Source of the DNA: Leyella stercorea
GTDB lineage: Bacteria > Bacteroidota > Bacteroidia > Bacteroidales > Bacteroidaceae
Assembly: GCF_021531355.1 (NCBI RefSeq)
Contig: NZ_JADYTS010000008.1
Location: 1-64,000 of the forward strand
Direction: 5' to 3'
Length of the DNA stretch: 64,000 nt
A model generated the notes under the pieces. That model was not told the origin of the DNA. It ran no database searches and was given only the letters and a program-made list of their open reading frames with translations. The translations under genes and the position numbers were made by a program. This document shows, in pieces, positions 34,227 to 44,218 of the stretch; the stretch's first letter is position 1, and each line of letters opens with the position of its first letter.

Positions 34227-37200
34227 ATGGAAGATTTCATTCACCTACACGTACATACATATTACTCCATTCTCGACGGACAGTCGCCCGTACAGAAACT
34301 TGTGGACAAAGCGGTAGCCAACGGCATGCGCGGCATGGCCATAACCGACCACGGCAATATGTTCGGAGTGAAGGAATTGTTCAACTATTGCAACAAGATA
34401 AACGGCAAGCTGAAGGACGAGGGCAAAGAACCCTTCAAGCCGATATTCGGATGCGAGATGTATGTGGCTCACCGACGCAAATGCGACCGCGAGAAAGAAC
34501 GCGGCGACATGGGCGGCTACCACCTCATCGTGCTCGCAAAGAACTATAACGGCTACAAAAACCTCATCAAGCTGGTGTCACGTGCATGGGTGGATGGATA
34601 TTATATGCGTCCTCGTACCGACCGCGAGGACTTGGAGCGATATCACGAAGACCTTATCGTGTGCTCGGCCTGTATAGCCGGCGAAGTGCCAGCCAAGATT
34701 CTTAAAGGCGACATAAAAGGAGCACGCGAGGCTATTGAGTGGTATAAGCGCGTGTTTGGCGACGACTATTATCTGGAACTTCAACGTCACGAGGTGAAGG
34801 ACCCGCATCAACGTGCCAACCGCGAGACTTTCCCACTACAGCAGCGCGCCAACAAAGAATTGATTGAACTGTCGAAGGAGTATGGCATAAAGCTTGTTTG
34901 CACCAACGACTGCCACTTTGTCGATCAGGACAATGCCGAAGCCCACGACCACCTGCTGTGTCTGGCTACCGGCAAAGACCTTGACGACCCCAACCGTATG
35001 CTCTACTCCAAGCAGGAGTGGTTCAAGACGCGCGAAGAGATGAACGACATCTTCGCCGATGTGCCCGAAGCACTTTCCAATACACTTGAAATATTGGACA
35101 AGGTGGAGTTCTACTCCATCGACCATGCGCCCATTATGCCTTTCTTCCCCATTCCTGCCGAATTCGGTAGCGAGGAAGAAACGCGTAAACGCATCACACC
35201 CGAAGAGCTGTTCCGCGAGTTTACAACCGACGAGAACGGCAACGAAATCATGTCGCACGAAGAAGCCGAGAAGAAAATCAAGAAACTTGGCGGACTGGAT
35301 AAGCTCTATCGTATCAAGTTTGAAGCCGACTATCTGGCAAAACTCGCCTACGACGGTGCCAAGAAGTTGTATGGCGACCCGATACCCGACGAAGTTTACG
35401 AGCGTGTGAAATTCGAATTGCACATTATGAAGACCATGGGCTTCCCCGGCTACTTCCTTATCGTGCAGGATTTCATCAACTCTGCACGTGACGAACTTGG
35501 CGTTATGGTAGGTCCTGGACGTGGTTCAGCAGCCGGATCGGTTGTTGCCTATTGCTTGGGTATTACCAAGATTGACCCAATCAAGTACGACCTGCTTTTC
35601 GAACGATTCCTTAACCCCGACCGTATTTCCCTCCCCGATATCGATACCGACTTCGACGACGACGGACGAGGCAAGGTGCTTGAATGGGTTGAGGACAAAT
35701 ACGGACACGACAAGGTTGCACACATCATCACCTACGGTACCATGGCCACGAAAAACTCTATCAAGGACGTGGCACGTGTGGAGAAATTGCCGCTCGATAT
35801 AAGCAACCGCCTGTGCAAAGCCATTCCAGACAAGCTGCCAGATGGACTGAAGATGAATCTGCCCAACGCAATCAAGTGCGTACCAGAGCTGCGCGAAGCC
35901 GAAGCAAGCGCCAATCCTCAGATGGCAAACACCATCAAATACGCCAAGATGCTTGAGGGAACGGTGCGCGGAACGGGTATTCATGCCTGCGGAACGATTA
36001 TATGTCGCGACGCAATTTCGGATTGGGTGCCAGTGTCAACAGCCGAAGACAAGTCCGACCCAGGCCACAAACTTCTTGCTACACAATACGACGGACACGT
36101 CATTGAGGAAACAGGTCTCATCAAGATGGACTTCCTCGGACTCTCCACACTGTCAATTATGAAGGAGACAGTGGAGAATATCCGACTGACACACGGCATC
36201 ACCGTCGACCTGGACACGATTCCTATCGACGACGAACTAACATACAAACTCTATCAGGAGGGCCGCACAATCGGTACGTTCCAGTTTGAGTCGGCAGGTA
36301 TGCAGAAGTATCTGCGCGAGCTGAAGCCTACGGTTTTCGAGGACCTCATCGCCATGAATGCCCTCTACCGCCCGGGACCTATGGACTACATCCCGTCGTT
36401 CATCGCCCGTAAGAACGGTAAAGAGGAGATTAAGTACGACATCCCCTGCATGGAGAAGTACCTCAAGGACACCTACGGCATTACTGTCTATCAGGAGCAG
36501 GTGATGCTCCTCTCGCGCCAGCTTGCCAACTTCACCCGAGGCGAATCAGACGCCCTGCGTAAGGCAATGGGTAAGAAGAAGAAGGCAATCGTTGACGCAA
36601 TGAAGCCTAAGTTCATCGAAGGCGGTCAGAAGAACGGTCATGACCCTAAGGTACTCGAGAAGATTTGGGCCGACTGGGAGAAGTTCGCATCATACGCATT
36701 CAACAAGTCGCACGCCACATGCTACTCATGGGTGGCATATCAGACGGCTTACCTCAAGGCGCACTACCCTGCCGAATTCATGGCAGGCAACATGAGCCGA
36801 TGCATCAACGACATCACGAAGATTACGAAGCTCATGTCGGAATGTCAGGCAATGGGAATACCATGTCTCGGACCAGACGTAAACGAGAGTCAGCGAAAGT
36901 TCTCAGCCAACAAGAAGGGCGAGGTACGCTTCGGACTGTCGGCAATCAAGGGTATGGGCGATGCAGCAGCTGTCAACATCATAGCCGAACGCGAAAAGAA
37001 CGGACCATATAAAGATATATTCGACTTTGTACAAAGAGTCAACCTCTCAGCTGTAAACCGTAAGGCACTTGAATCGCTTGCTCTGAGCGGCGGATTTGAC
37101 TCATTCGGCATCAAGCGCGAGCAATACTTCGCCCAGAACGTCAAGGGCGACACCTTTATAGAGACCATTCTGCGCTACGGCCAGGTGTATCAGACCGAGC

Positions 37201-37967
37201 AATCGTCGATGCAGAACTCGCTGTTCGGCGATATGGGTGGCATAGAGATAACCACTCCGCCAGTGCCAAATTGCGAACCTTGGAGCACAATGGAGCTGCT
37301 CAAGAAGGAGCGCGAACTCGTTGGCATATACCTGTCAGCACATCCGCTCGACGACTATGCCGTAGTGCTCAACCATATGTGCAACCTCAAGTGTCCGCAG
37401 GTGGGACGAGAAATGGACAAGAAAGACCTTGCCCGATATGAAGAACTCACGTTCGGAGGCATCGTTACAGCCGTGTCATCACGCTGGACCAAGACCAACA
37501 AACCCTTCGGAATAGTGACAATCGAAGACTTTGAGGGCGCAGGCGAAATAGCATTGTTCGGCGAAGAGTGGACAAAATGGCAGAGTATGCTGCAGGAGGA
37601 ATATCCTGTGTACATCACGGCAAAGTGTCAGCAACGTTTCCGCAACAATCCCGATGCCTACGACTTGGTAATAAAGAAGATAGAGTTCCTGAGCGACGTG
37701 AAGGACAAGTCGATAGACAAGCTCACTATCTACATCGACTCCACAATATTCAAGGATGCCAGTATCACTGACCTACAGACTATGTTGCAAAACAATAAAG
37801 GCCAGGTGCCGCTCTACTTCAACATTCACGACTCTGAGCACAACACCAACATCGAGATGTACAGCAGCAAAGTGACGGTCGATGTCAACAAGCGTCTGCT
37901 CAACTTCCTTGACGACATGGACAAGCAGTCGGGCGAATTGCACAGCGTGCGCTACGCCATCAATTAG
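34227..37967 (+). CDS. dnaE: DNA polymerase III alpha subunit
   Basis: 1246 residues. The replicative polymerase of the cell. N-terminal PHP domain (FIHLHVHTYYSILDGQS, ITDHGNMFG), catalytic palm with GPGRGSAAGSVVAYCLGI and PDIDTDFDDDGRG near residue 470, and fingers/thumb with YRPGPMDYIPSFI, YQEQVMLL, and FTRGESDALRKAMGKK near 780. A helix-hairpin-helix region follows, then an OB-fold near 1080-1160 (FGGIVTAVSSRWTKTNKPFG). Its length and motifs fit DnaE1, with no sign of damage. Confidence 0.97.
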   Translation: MEDFIHLHVHTYYSILDGQSPVQKLVDKAVANGMRGMAITDHGNMFGVKELFNYCNKINGKLKDEGKEPFKPIFGCEMYVAHRRKCDREKERGDMGGYHLIVLAKNYNGYKNLIKLVSRAWVDGYYMRPRTDREDLERYHEDLIVCSACIAGEVPAKILKGDIKGAREAIEWYKRVFGDDYYLELQRHEVKDPHQRANRETFPLQQRANKELIELSKEYGIKLVCTNDCHFVDQDNAEAHDHLLCLATGKDLDDPNRMLYSKQEWFKTREEMNDIFADVPEALSNTLEILDKVEFYSIDHAPIMPFFPIPAEFGSEEETRKRITPEELFREFTTDENGNEIMSHEEAEKKIKKLGGLDKLYRIKFEADYLAKLAYDGAKKLYGDPIPDEVYERVKFELHIMKTMGFPGYFLIVQDFINSARDELGVMVGPGRGSAAGSVVAYCLGITKIDPIKYDLLFERFLNPDRISLPDIDTDFDDDGRGKVLEWVEDKYGHDKVAHIITYGTMATKNSIKDVARVEKLPLDISNRLCKAIPDKLPDGLKMNLPNAIKCVPELREAEASANPQMANTIKYAKMLEGTVRGTGIHACGTIICRDAISDWVPVSTAEDKSDPGHKLLATQYDGHVIEETGLIKMDFLGLSTLSIMKETVENIRLTHGITVDLDTIPIDDELTYKLYQEGRTIGTFQFESAGMQKYLRELKPTVFEDLIAMNALYRPGPMDYIPSFIARKNGKEEIKYDIPCMEKYLKDTYGITVYQEQVMLLSRQLANFTRGESDALRKAMGKKKKAIVDAMKPKFIEGGQKNGHDPKVLEKIWADWEKFASYAFNKSHATCYSWVAYQTAYLKAHYPAEFMAGNMSRCINDITKITKLMSECQAMGIPCLGPDVNESQRKFSANKKGEVRFGLSAIKGMGDAAAVNIIAEREKNGPYKDIFDFVQRVNLSAVNRKALESLALSGGFDSFGIKREQYFAQNVKGDTFIETILRYGQVYQTEQSSMQNSLFGDMGGIEITTPPVPNCEPWSTMELLKKERELVGIYLSAHPLDDYAVVLNHMCNLKCPQVGREMDKKDLARYEELTFGGIVTAVSSRWTKTNKPFGIVTIEDFEGAGEIALFGEEWTKWQSMLQEEYPVYITAKCQQRFRNNPDAYDLVIKKIEFLSDVKDKSIDKLTIYIDSTIFKDASITDLQTMLQNNKGQVPLYFNIHDSEHNTNIEMYSSKVTVDVNKRLLNFLDDMDKQSGELHSVRYAIN

Positions 37968-38058
37968 CCGAAGGCAAGATGCAAGAAATAGCCAAAGATA
38001 TTTGGCACAGACTTTGATATTAATTATTCATTAACACCAATATTAAAATCAAAAGACA

Positions 38059-38373
38059 ATGGAAGTAAAGATTACAACCGAGAACATTGAGCAGTACAAG
38101 AGCGGCGAACTGCCGTTGGTAGTTGACCTTTGGGCTACATGGTGCGGACCATGCCGTATGATTGCCCCTATCGTTTCTAAGCTCGCTGAGGAATACGATG
38201 GCAAGATTGTAGTAGGCAAGTGCGATGTTGAGGAGAACGACGACGTAGCTGCTGAATACCGCGTACGTAACATTCCTACTCTGCTGTTCTTCAAGGGCGG
38301 CGAACTCGTAGGCAAGCACGTAGGTGCCATCACCGAGGGCGACCTTAAGGCAAAGTTCGACGAGCTTCTGTAA
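38059..38373 (+). CDS. trxA: Thioredoxin
   Basis: 104 residues, standard thioredoxin. Active site WATWCGPCRM near residues 29-38, cis-Pro in RNIPTLLFF near residue 75. It reduces protein disulfides in the cytosol; no signal peptide is present. It follows dnaE by 91 nt and is closed by a strong terminator. Confidence 0.96.
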   Translation: MEVKITTENIEQYKSGELPLVVDLWATWCGPCRMIAPIVSKLAEEYDGKIVVGKCDVEENDDVAAEYRVRNIPTLLFFKGGELVGKHVGAITEGDLKAKFDELL

Positions 38374-38401
38374 GCTATAACGAACTATATTACATCCCTA
38401 A

Positions 38402-38439
38402 AAAAGGTGTGCTATTCAGTTATAGCACACCTTTTTTTT
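38402..38439 (+). terminator. Terminator after trxA
   Basis: 14-bp perfect stem AAAAGGTGTGCTAT (38402-38415) / ATAGCACACCTTTT (38422-38435), loop TCAGTT, then more T residues. Confidence 0.9.
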
Positions 38440-38460
38440 GTATATTTAGCATTAAAGCAA

Positions 38461-38500
38461 ACGCGCCCGAAACCGTTTGGTTTCGGGCGCGTCTTTTTTT
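38461..38500. terminator. Second terminator hairpin between trxA and fba
   Basis: 14-bp perfect stem ACGCGCCCGAAACC (38461-38474) / GGTTTCGGGCGCGT (38479-38492) with the loop GTTT and a following T-run on the plus strand. Together with the previous hairpin it isolates the convergent trxA and fba units. Confidence 0.85.
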
Positions 38501-38527
38501 ATATTTGGGCTTTAAGCCGCAATATTA

Positions 38528-39538
38528 TTAGTCGAGCTGAGCGAGCTTGCCGTCAGAACCGAGCACGTCAATGATCTTGTGCTTGTACATCTGCTCCATG
38601 AGATCGCGAGCAGGACCGCAGTACTTACGTGGGTCGAACTCACCTGGTTTGTCATGGAATACCTTGCGAACAGCAGCTGTGAATGCCAGACGAGAGTCAG
38701 AGTCGATGTTGATCTTGCAAACTGCAGAAGCAGAAGCCTTGCGGAGCTGCTCCTCAGGAATACCAACAGCGTCAGGCAACTTGCCACCGTACTCGTTGAT
38801 CATGTCAACATACTCCTGTGGTACAGAAGAAGAACCGTGGAGAACGATTGGGAATCCAGGGAGCTTCTGCATGATCTCGTCGAGAACATCGAATGCCAAT
38901 GGAGGAGGAACGAGCTTGCCAGTCTTCGGGTCGCGTGTGCACTGCTCCGGAGTGAACTTGTAAGCACCGTGTGAAGTACCGATAGAGATAGCCAATGAGT
39001 CAACACCAGTGCGGCTTGTGAAGTCGATAACCTCCTCAGGCTTTGTATAGTGGCATACGTCTGAAGAAACCTCATCCTCTACACCAGCCAATACACCGAG
39101 CTCACCCTCTACAGTTACGTCGAACTGATGAGCGTACTCTACAACCTTCTTTGTAAGAGCGATGTTCTCCTCGTAAGGAAGAGCAGAACCGTCGATCATT
39201 ACTGAAGAGAAGCCAAGGTCTACACAGCTCTTGCAAAGCTCGAAGCTGTCACCGTGGTCAAGGTGAAGAACAATCTCAGGATGCTTGCAGCCAAGCTCCT
39301 TAGCGTACTCTACAGCACCCTCAGCCATGTAGCGGAGAAGAGTCTCGTTAGCATAGTTGCGTGCACCCTTAGATACCTGGAGGATAACCGGCGACTTCAG
39401 CTCTGAAGAAGCCTTGATGATAGCCTGAAGCTGCTCGAGGTTGTTGAAGTTGAATGCAGGGATTGCATAACCACCCTTGATGGCTCTTGCGAACATATCA
39501 CGTGTGTTCACCAAGCCCAATTCTTTGTAGTTTACCAT
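38528..39538 (-). CDS. fba: Class II fructose-bisphosphate aldolase
   Basis: 336 residues. Zinc-dependent glycolytic aldolase. AIPAFNFNNLEQLQAI near the N-terminus, HLDHGDSFELCK with metal-binding His near residue 92, SVMIDGSALPYEEN, EGELGVLAGVEDE, ISIGTSHGAYKF, and LHGSSSVPQEYVDMI are all present. Codon use is strongly biased, as expected for high expression. It has its own promoter and is transcribed against trxA. Confidence 0.95.
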   Translation of the reverse strand: MVNYKELGLVNTRDMFARAIKGGYAIPAFNFNNLEQLQAIIKASSELKSPVILQVSKGARNYANETLLRYMAEGAVEYAKELGCKHPEIVLHLDHGDSFELCKSCVDLGFSSVMIDGSALPYEENIALTKKVVEYAHQFDVTVEGELGVLAGVEDEVSSDVCHYTKPEEVIDFTSRTGVDSLAISIGTSHGAYKFTPEQCTRDPKTGKLVPPPLAFDVLDEIMQKLPGFPIVLHGSSSVPQEYVDMINEYGGKLPDAVGIPEEQLRKASASAVCKINIDSDSRLAFTAAVRKVFHDKPGEFDPRKYCGPARDLMEQMYKHKIIDVLGSDGKLAQLD

Positions 39539-39584
39539 AATTGTTTATTTGTTTTATAAAAAACGTGTAATCTTTTTACATCTG

Positions 39585-39614
39585 CAAAGTTAACATTTTA
39601 ATTTGTCACGACAA
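39585..39614 (-). promoter_or_regulatory. Bacteroides-type promoter for fba
   Basis: Minus strand TTG at 39612-39614, a 19-nt spacer, TAACTTTG at 39585-39592, 46 nt before the ATG. Confidence 0.8.
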
Positions 39615-39789
39615 AGCATCGAAACGTTTTTTTATGTTTCCTTTACCTTACTGTATCATTACTTTCTGATTTTGTAATATTTACTTTACAAAAGTATTAG
39701 TATGCTAACCGTCCGTACGGCATACGCCTGACTTTGTACAGCCGGACAACACAATATTAACAAGCAATGTGCGTTATGATTATATAATA

Positions 39790-40764
39790 ATGTATATGGC
39801 AATAAGTATGGATATCGTATGCTCTACCGACTGCTGCTACGTCATGCAGACCGGAATAATGCTCACCTCGCTGTTCGAGAACAACCGCGAGGCTGACATT
39901 CGTGTGCATGTGCTGCACAACGGCATCGACAGCAACAGCATCACGCTGATTGAGCGAATAGCAAGCGATTACGGGCAGAAGATAACGTTCTGCCATGTTG
40001 ACGAGACTCTTTTCAGCGCCTTTCCAATAGGCCGTGACGGGCAGAACACTCATGTTGGCACGTCGTATGCTACATACTATCGGCTCTTACTAAGCGAGCT
40101 GCTGCCTGACGACATCAACCGTGTATTGTATCTCGACGGCGACATAATCGTCACGGACAGCCTCAACGAATTGTGGGCTACCGACATGCACGACAAGGCA
40201 ATAGCAGCCGTGCCCGACAGCTATAACAACAAGATCGAGCATTACAACCGTCTGCATTATCCGCAGCCAATGGGCTACTTCAACGCCGGAGTGCTACTCA
40301 TCAACCTGGATTATTGGCGTGACAACAATGTGGCTGATGCCTTCTGCCAATACGCTTCAGCACGCCCCGACTCTCTATATTGCCACGACCAGGACATTCT
40401 GAACTACGTTTTCCGTGACTGCAAGATTGTGCTGCCCTTAAGATACAACATGCTCAACGAGTATTGGTTTGACATACGCCACTCAGTTGTGTCATGGGAG
40501 TTTGAAAGTCAAATGCTTTACGGCCAGCAACATCCCGCTATCATACACTTCACGGGGCTGCCTAAGCCATGGTTCAGCAACTGCCGTCATCCTATGAAGC
40601 CTGAATTTGAACACTACCGTGCCATGACACCGTGGCGTGATGTAAAAGAGCGGAAATGGTGGACACTAAAATATTGTTTAGAGAAAATGGCTGTAATAAC
40701 TGTTGTGGCACTCGGAATGCGCCCGCAAGAATACATTGACGAAAACAAATACATAAGACTATGA
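39790..40764 (+). CDS. Glycosyltransferase family 8 protein
   Basis: 324 residues from the ATG at 39790; Met codons at 39796 and 39808 are also possible, and the family usually starts near MDIVCSTD. GT-A fold retaining transferase: YLDGDIIVTDSLNELW carries the metal-binding DxD, followed by GYFNAGVLLINL, CHDQDILNYVF and IIHFTGLPKPW. It adds a hexose to a growing glycan on the cytoplasmic face, probably using a UDP-sugar. Its stop overlaps the next start by 4 nt (ATGA), so the two are coupled. Confidence 0.9.
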   Translation: MYMAISMDIVCSTDCCYVMQTGIMLTSLFENNREADIRVHVLHNGIDSNSITLIERIASDYGQKITFCHVDETLFSAFPIGRDGQNTHVGTSYATYYRLLLSELLPDDINRVLYLDGDIIVTDSLNELWATDMHDKAIAAVPDSYNNKIEHYNRLHYPQPMGYFNAGVLLINLDYWRDNNVADAFCQYASARPDSLYCHDQDILNYVFRDCKIVLPLRYNMLNEYWFDIRHSVVSWEFESQMLYGQQHPAIIHFTGLPKPWFSNCRHPMKPEFEHYRAMTPWRDVKERKWWTLKYCLEKMAVITVVALGMRPQEYIDENKYIRL

Positions 40765-41870
40765 AGATATTGTTGGTAGGCGAGTCGAGCATGTTGCACA
40801 ACACACTTAAGAAAGGACTCACTGAACGGGGCCATAATGTCACTCTGATGTCCGACGGCAACGACTGGCACGACTCACCGCGCGACATCGACCTGCGCCG
40901 TAATATGCGTTGGGGCAAATTGAGCGGACTGAAAGTGCTATGGAACATTTTCTACAATATATCTAAAGTTTGCGGCAACGATATTGTACAACTACACAAC
41001 TACACATTTGTGCCATTATTAGGCGGATGGAACAGAATCATGTTCTGGTTCTTGAAGCTCACCAACAGACGCATAATAAAAGGTTGTTTCGCCGACGACC
41101 CGTTTCTGTTCGAGCGACAAGCGGCAGGAGTTCCAGCCTATTCCGATACCTATTGGAACAATAAGCCACAGAATATGGAAGCCAACCGACAACGCATATT
41201 CGAGCACACACGCCCGCAATTCATACGTTGCTGGCACGATGTGGCATACAATTCAGACGCTCTTGTGGCTTGCCTGTACGAGTATTGGCTCTGTTACAAT
41301 ACGCCACAGTTTACCAAACGGCTGCATTACATTCCGCTACCGATGGAGATTCCTCACGAGTCAAGCGCAAGAATCAAGGGAATGGGGCGCACTATAAAAG
41401 TACTTGTAGGCATACAGCCCAAGCGCGACTACCTGAAGGGTGCCAAGCGCATAGCCTCTTTCGTAGAATCTGTAGCCCTACGCCACCCAGGCAAAATAGA
41501 GATTAAGTATGTCGAGGGCGTGCCTTATGATGAATATATGCACATGCTCGACGAGGCAGACGTGCTTGTCGACCAGCTATACAGCTACACTCCCTCTATG
41601 AACTCGCTCGCAGCAATGGCCCGAGGCACAGTTGTCATAGGTGGAGGTGAAGACGATTATTACAATTTTATAGGCGAATCCAAAATGCGCCCAATAATAA
41701 ATGTACGCCCCGACATCAGCGACAGCGAGAACGAAGCAGCCATTGAGTGTGCCTTCTTCACCAAAGGAAAGCTTCAACAGATGTCGCGCCAGAGCATTGA
41801 ATTCACAAGAAAACACCACGACTACCGCCGTGTGGCAGAGCAGTACGAAAGACTGTACCGCTCGTTATAA
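40761..41870 (+). CDS. Putative GT-B glycosyltransferase
   Basis: 369 residues. The N-terminus MKILLVGESSMLHNTLKKGL and C-terminal ADVLVDQLYSYTPSMNSLAAMARG plus IGGGEDDYYNFIGES suggest a GT-B fold transferase of the capsule/LPS type, but no EX7E donor motif is clear. It overlaps the GT8 gene by 4 nt, which points to the same glycan. The middle (AGVPAYSDTYWNNKPQNME) is unlike families I know well. Function as a transferase is inferred. Confidence 0.65.
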   Translation: MKILLVGESSMLHNTLKKGLTERGHNVTLMSDGNDWHDSPRDIDLRRNMRWGKLSGLKVLWNIFYNISKVCGNDIVQLHNYTFVPLLGGWNRIMFWFLKLTNRRIIKGCFADDPFLFERQAAGVPAYSDTYWNNKPQNMEANRQRIFEHTRPQFIRCWHDVAYNSDALVACLYEYWLCYNTPQFTKRLHYIPLPMEIPHESSARIKGMGRTIKVLVGIQPKRDYLKGAKRIASFVESVALRHPGKIEIKYVEGVPYDEYMHMLDEADVLVDQLYSYTPSMNSLAAMARGTVVIGGGEDDYYNFIGESKMRPIINVRPDISDSENEAAIECAFFTKGKLQQMSRQSIEFTRKHHDYRRVAEQYERLYRSL

Positions 41871-41889
41871 CATCTACTGTCATTTACGT

Positions 41890-43128
41890 ATGAAAGACAA
41901 AGTGCTGAATACAATAAAGAGCATCAAATTCTTTAATTGCTGGTCTCTTTTTTATGCCGTAATATTGCTTATTGCTGCAATATATAATTATGTGTATAAT
42001 TTTCAGTATTATTGTTTTTCTGATGTATTCATCAACTATCAAGGTGGTTTTGTACGCCGTGGTTTAATGGGCGAAATGCTGTATCGGCTGCACGGATTAG
42101 GTTTCAATCCGCTGCATACAGCATTGCTGGTATGCCTTGTCGCCTATTTGACGATAGTAATGTTTATGGTGAACGGATTCAAGCGCAGGGGCTATTTATT
42201 AGGATTGTTATGCGTATCGTTCTTGGTAGGAGGAGTAGGAATATTCGGAATATGCATTTTCCGTCGTGATTTCATCGAACTGTGCATTCTGCTTATAATT
42301 GTAAAGTCGTGGACAAAAATGGATTTTCGGCTTTGGCTGGTGCTTGCCAATGCACTTACCGTAATTGCAATATTATCACATGAACCTTATGCATTCTACG
42401 GTCTGCCGATAGTTTCGCTATTGACATTCTTGAAAACAAACAAAATAACCAGGTCATTGCTTTGTTGGCTCCCATCGTTTGCAGCCTTCTTGCTATGTCT
42501 GAAATATTCGGGCAATGCCGAAGTGTATGCAGCCATAATGCATAGCATAAAACCTTATGCCGACTATCCCAGCGTCATTGAGTTTTTCACCCTTGACAAC
42601 ATAAGTGTAATGCGCATGCATCTACATTACAACTTCTTTGCTGTCCTCAACCATTTGCCTACAATAATCGGCGGCATCGGTAGTATATTGGTTACGCTTT
42701 ATTATGGAGCCAACGCCACATCGCAATATACTAATTCGTGCGTCTCGCCGCAAGAAAGTACCAACTATTTTGCACTACTGTCATTCTTGATGTTGTGTCA
42801 AATACCGATGTTTACGGTTCTTTCGACTGATTTCACCCGAACCTGTGTATATGCATCCATATCTGCTTATATAGTATTCTTCTGTCTGGATACAGAATCG
42901 TGTACGAAGCTGCTGCCGCTGTGGTATCGCAATATGTCAGAAAGAGTTCTAACAACAATGAACCGCATAGTTCCACCAACTCGGTTAAAGATTTTAGCTA
43001 TAGTGCTTTTTATCGGTACTGTTGAACATACTGGTCAAAGCACTCTTGGACTTTTCCGAGATTCCGAATTCGGCAATACATTTATGGTGTTATACAAGAT
43101 GGTGCGTTTGTTGATTGCAGGCTGCTAA
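41890..43128 (+). CDS. Polytopic membrane protein of the glycan cluster
   Basis: 412 residues from the ATG at 41890; longer frames upstream overlap the previous gene. About ten hydrophobic segments. FINYQGGFVRRGLMGEMLYRL near residue 50 recurs in membrane proteins of surface-polysaccharide loci, and SHEPYAFYG holds a loop acidic residue. It may be a GT-C-like transferase, polymerase or flippase-related protein; the sequence alone does not decide. It overlaps the convergent glycosyltransferase gene by 47 nt. Confidence 0.65.
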   Translation: MKDKVLNTIKSIKFFNCWSLFYAVILLIAAIYNYVYNFQYYCFSDVFINYQGGFVRRGLMGEMLYRLHGLGFNPLHTALLVCLVAYLTIVMFMVNGFKRRGYLLGLLCVSFLVGGVGIFGICIFRRDFIELCILLIIVKSWTKMDFRLWLVLANALTVIAILSHEPYAFYGLPIVSLLTFLKTNKITRSLLCWLPSFAAFLLCLKYSGNAEVYAAIMHSIKPYADYPSVIEFFTLDNISVMRMHLHYNFFAVLNHLPTIIGGIGSILVTLYYGANATSQYTNSCVSPQESTNYFALLSFLMLCQIPMFTVLSTDFTRTCVYASISAYIVFFCLDTESCTKLLPLWYRNMSERVLTTMNRIVPPTRLKILAIVLFIGTVEHTGQSTLGLFRDSEFGNTFMVLYKMVRLLIAGC

Positions 43129-44194
43129 TGAGTTTCACCCATTTGCATATTATATTATCCTTTGCATATTTCTGTGCAACAATACGGGCGTTATTGCCAT
43201 ATTCCTGACGTAGTTTTTCCGAATCCATCATTTCAAGAATGGCATTTACCATAGCCTCCTTATCACCCTGCCGAACAAGTATTCCGTTAAATCGACTTGT
43301 CACTATGTCAGAAGCACCATATATATAGTCGGTCACAACAGATGGTAATGCGCATGCTTGAGCTTCAATAAGCGCAATGCCTTGACCTTCATAACGCGAA
43401 GGCATGACATGCAGGCTGTAGTGTGGATATACATCCATTATATTCTCATTGCGTCCACACAGCTTAACATCATCTTGCAGCTCCAATCGGTTTATTTGTA
43501 ATTGCAGTTCAGCACGCATCGTTCCCTCTCCATATATGTCAAGATGCCAGTTGGGATGCTCTTTTTTTAATTCCTTCCAACAGTCAATGAGTATGTCAAA
43601 TCCTTTAACCCATTCCAATCGTCCTACAGCTATTGCTTTTCTAACGGAATAATCCTTTACACTATACAATGGTTCGTCTATAAAATTAGGAATTACTTCA
43701 ACTCGACGAGCTATCTTATATTCATTCGCATCCCCATCTGTCAAGCACACTATAGCATCGGCTTTCAGCTCTGTAAAGAAGAAGAAGTGGTTGAAAGGAG
43801 TAAATCGTCTTGCCGTATGCGACTCATATACCTTATACGCTTTCGTGCGACACCATGGCAATAGCAATGCTCCAAGTGTTGTAGTGAAGAATATTATGTC
43901 AGGATTTACCAGACTGACAACCCTATTTAAACGCCTTATTGCAATAATAAATATAGACAAACGGCTATAAAATGTTGTAAACTTACCTTTCTCTTTATTA
44001 GCAAAAGGCACGTCAAGCGAAATGAATTTTACATTTTCATTTATTGAATATTGAATTTTTCTACTGTCACGGTATACAGAAACTATCGTTACATCATGGT
44101 TGTATTGTGAAGAAAATATGTTCGCTTTTTGCGAAACGATACGTTCTACACCACCATTTTCAGCAAAGTCTTCTACAATATACAATAGTTTCAT
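43082..44194 (-). CDS. Glycosyltransferase family 4 protein
   Basis: 370 residues. GT-B fold: the N-terminal MKLLYIVEDFAENGGVERIV is the usual acceptor-side Rossmann start with GG(V/A)ER. The C-terminal half has AVGRLEWVKGFDILIDCW, LCGRNENIMDVYPHYSL and the donor motif SRYEGQGIALIEAQACALP with the two Glu of EX7E. It probably transfers hexoses from nucleotide sugars. It is the last of five minus-strand genes following porZ; 24 nt separate it from the preceding gene. Confidence 0.9.
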   Translation of the reverse strand: MKLLYIVEDFAENGGVERIVSQKANIFSSQYNHDVTIVSVYRDSRKIQYSINENVKFISLDVPFANKEKGKFTTFYSRLSIFIIAIRRLNRVVSLVNPDIIFFTTTLGALLLPWCRTKAYKVYESHTARRFTPFNHFFFFTELKADAIVCLTDGDANEYKIARRVEVIPNFIDEPLYSVKDYSVRKAIAVGRLEWVKGFDILIDCWKELKKEHPNWHLDIYGEGTMRAELQLQINRLELQDDVKLCGRNENIMDVYPHYSLHVMPSRYEGQGIALIEAQACALPSVVTDYIYGASDIVTSRFNGILVRQGDKEAMVNAILEMMDSEKLRQEYGNNARIVAQKYAKDNIICKWVKLISSLQSTNAPSCITP

Positions 44195-44218
44195 TGCACC
44201 AACCAGTTATATTTATTA

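Noticed and set aside
41701-41889. N-terminal extension of the polytopic membrane protein
   Set aside because: It overlaps the preceding transferase gene; the ATG at 41890 gives a normal membrane-protein N-terminus.
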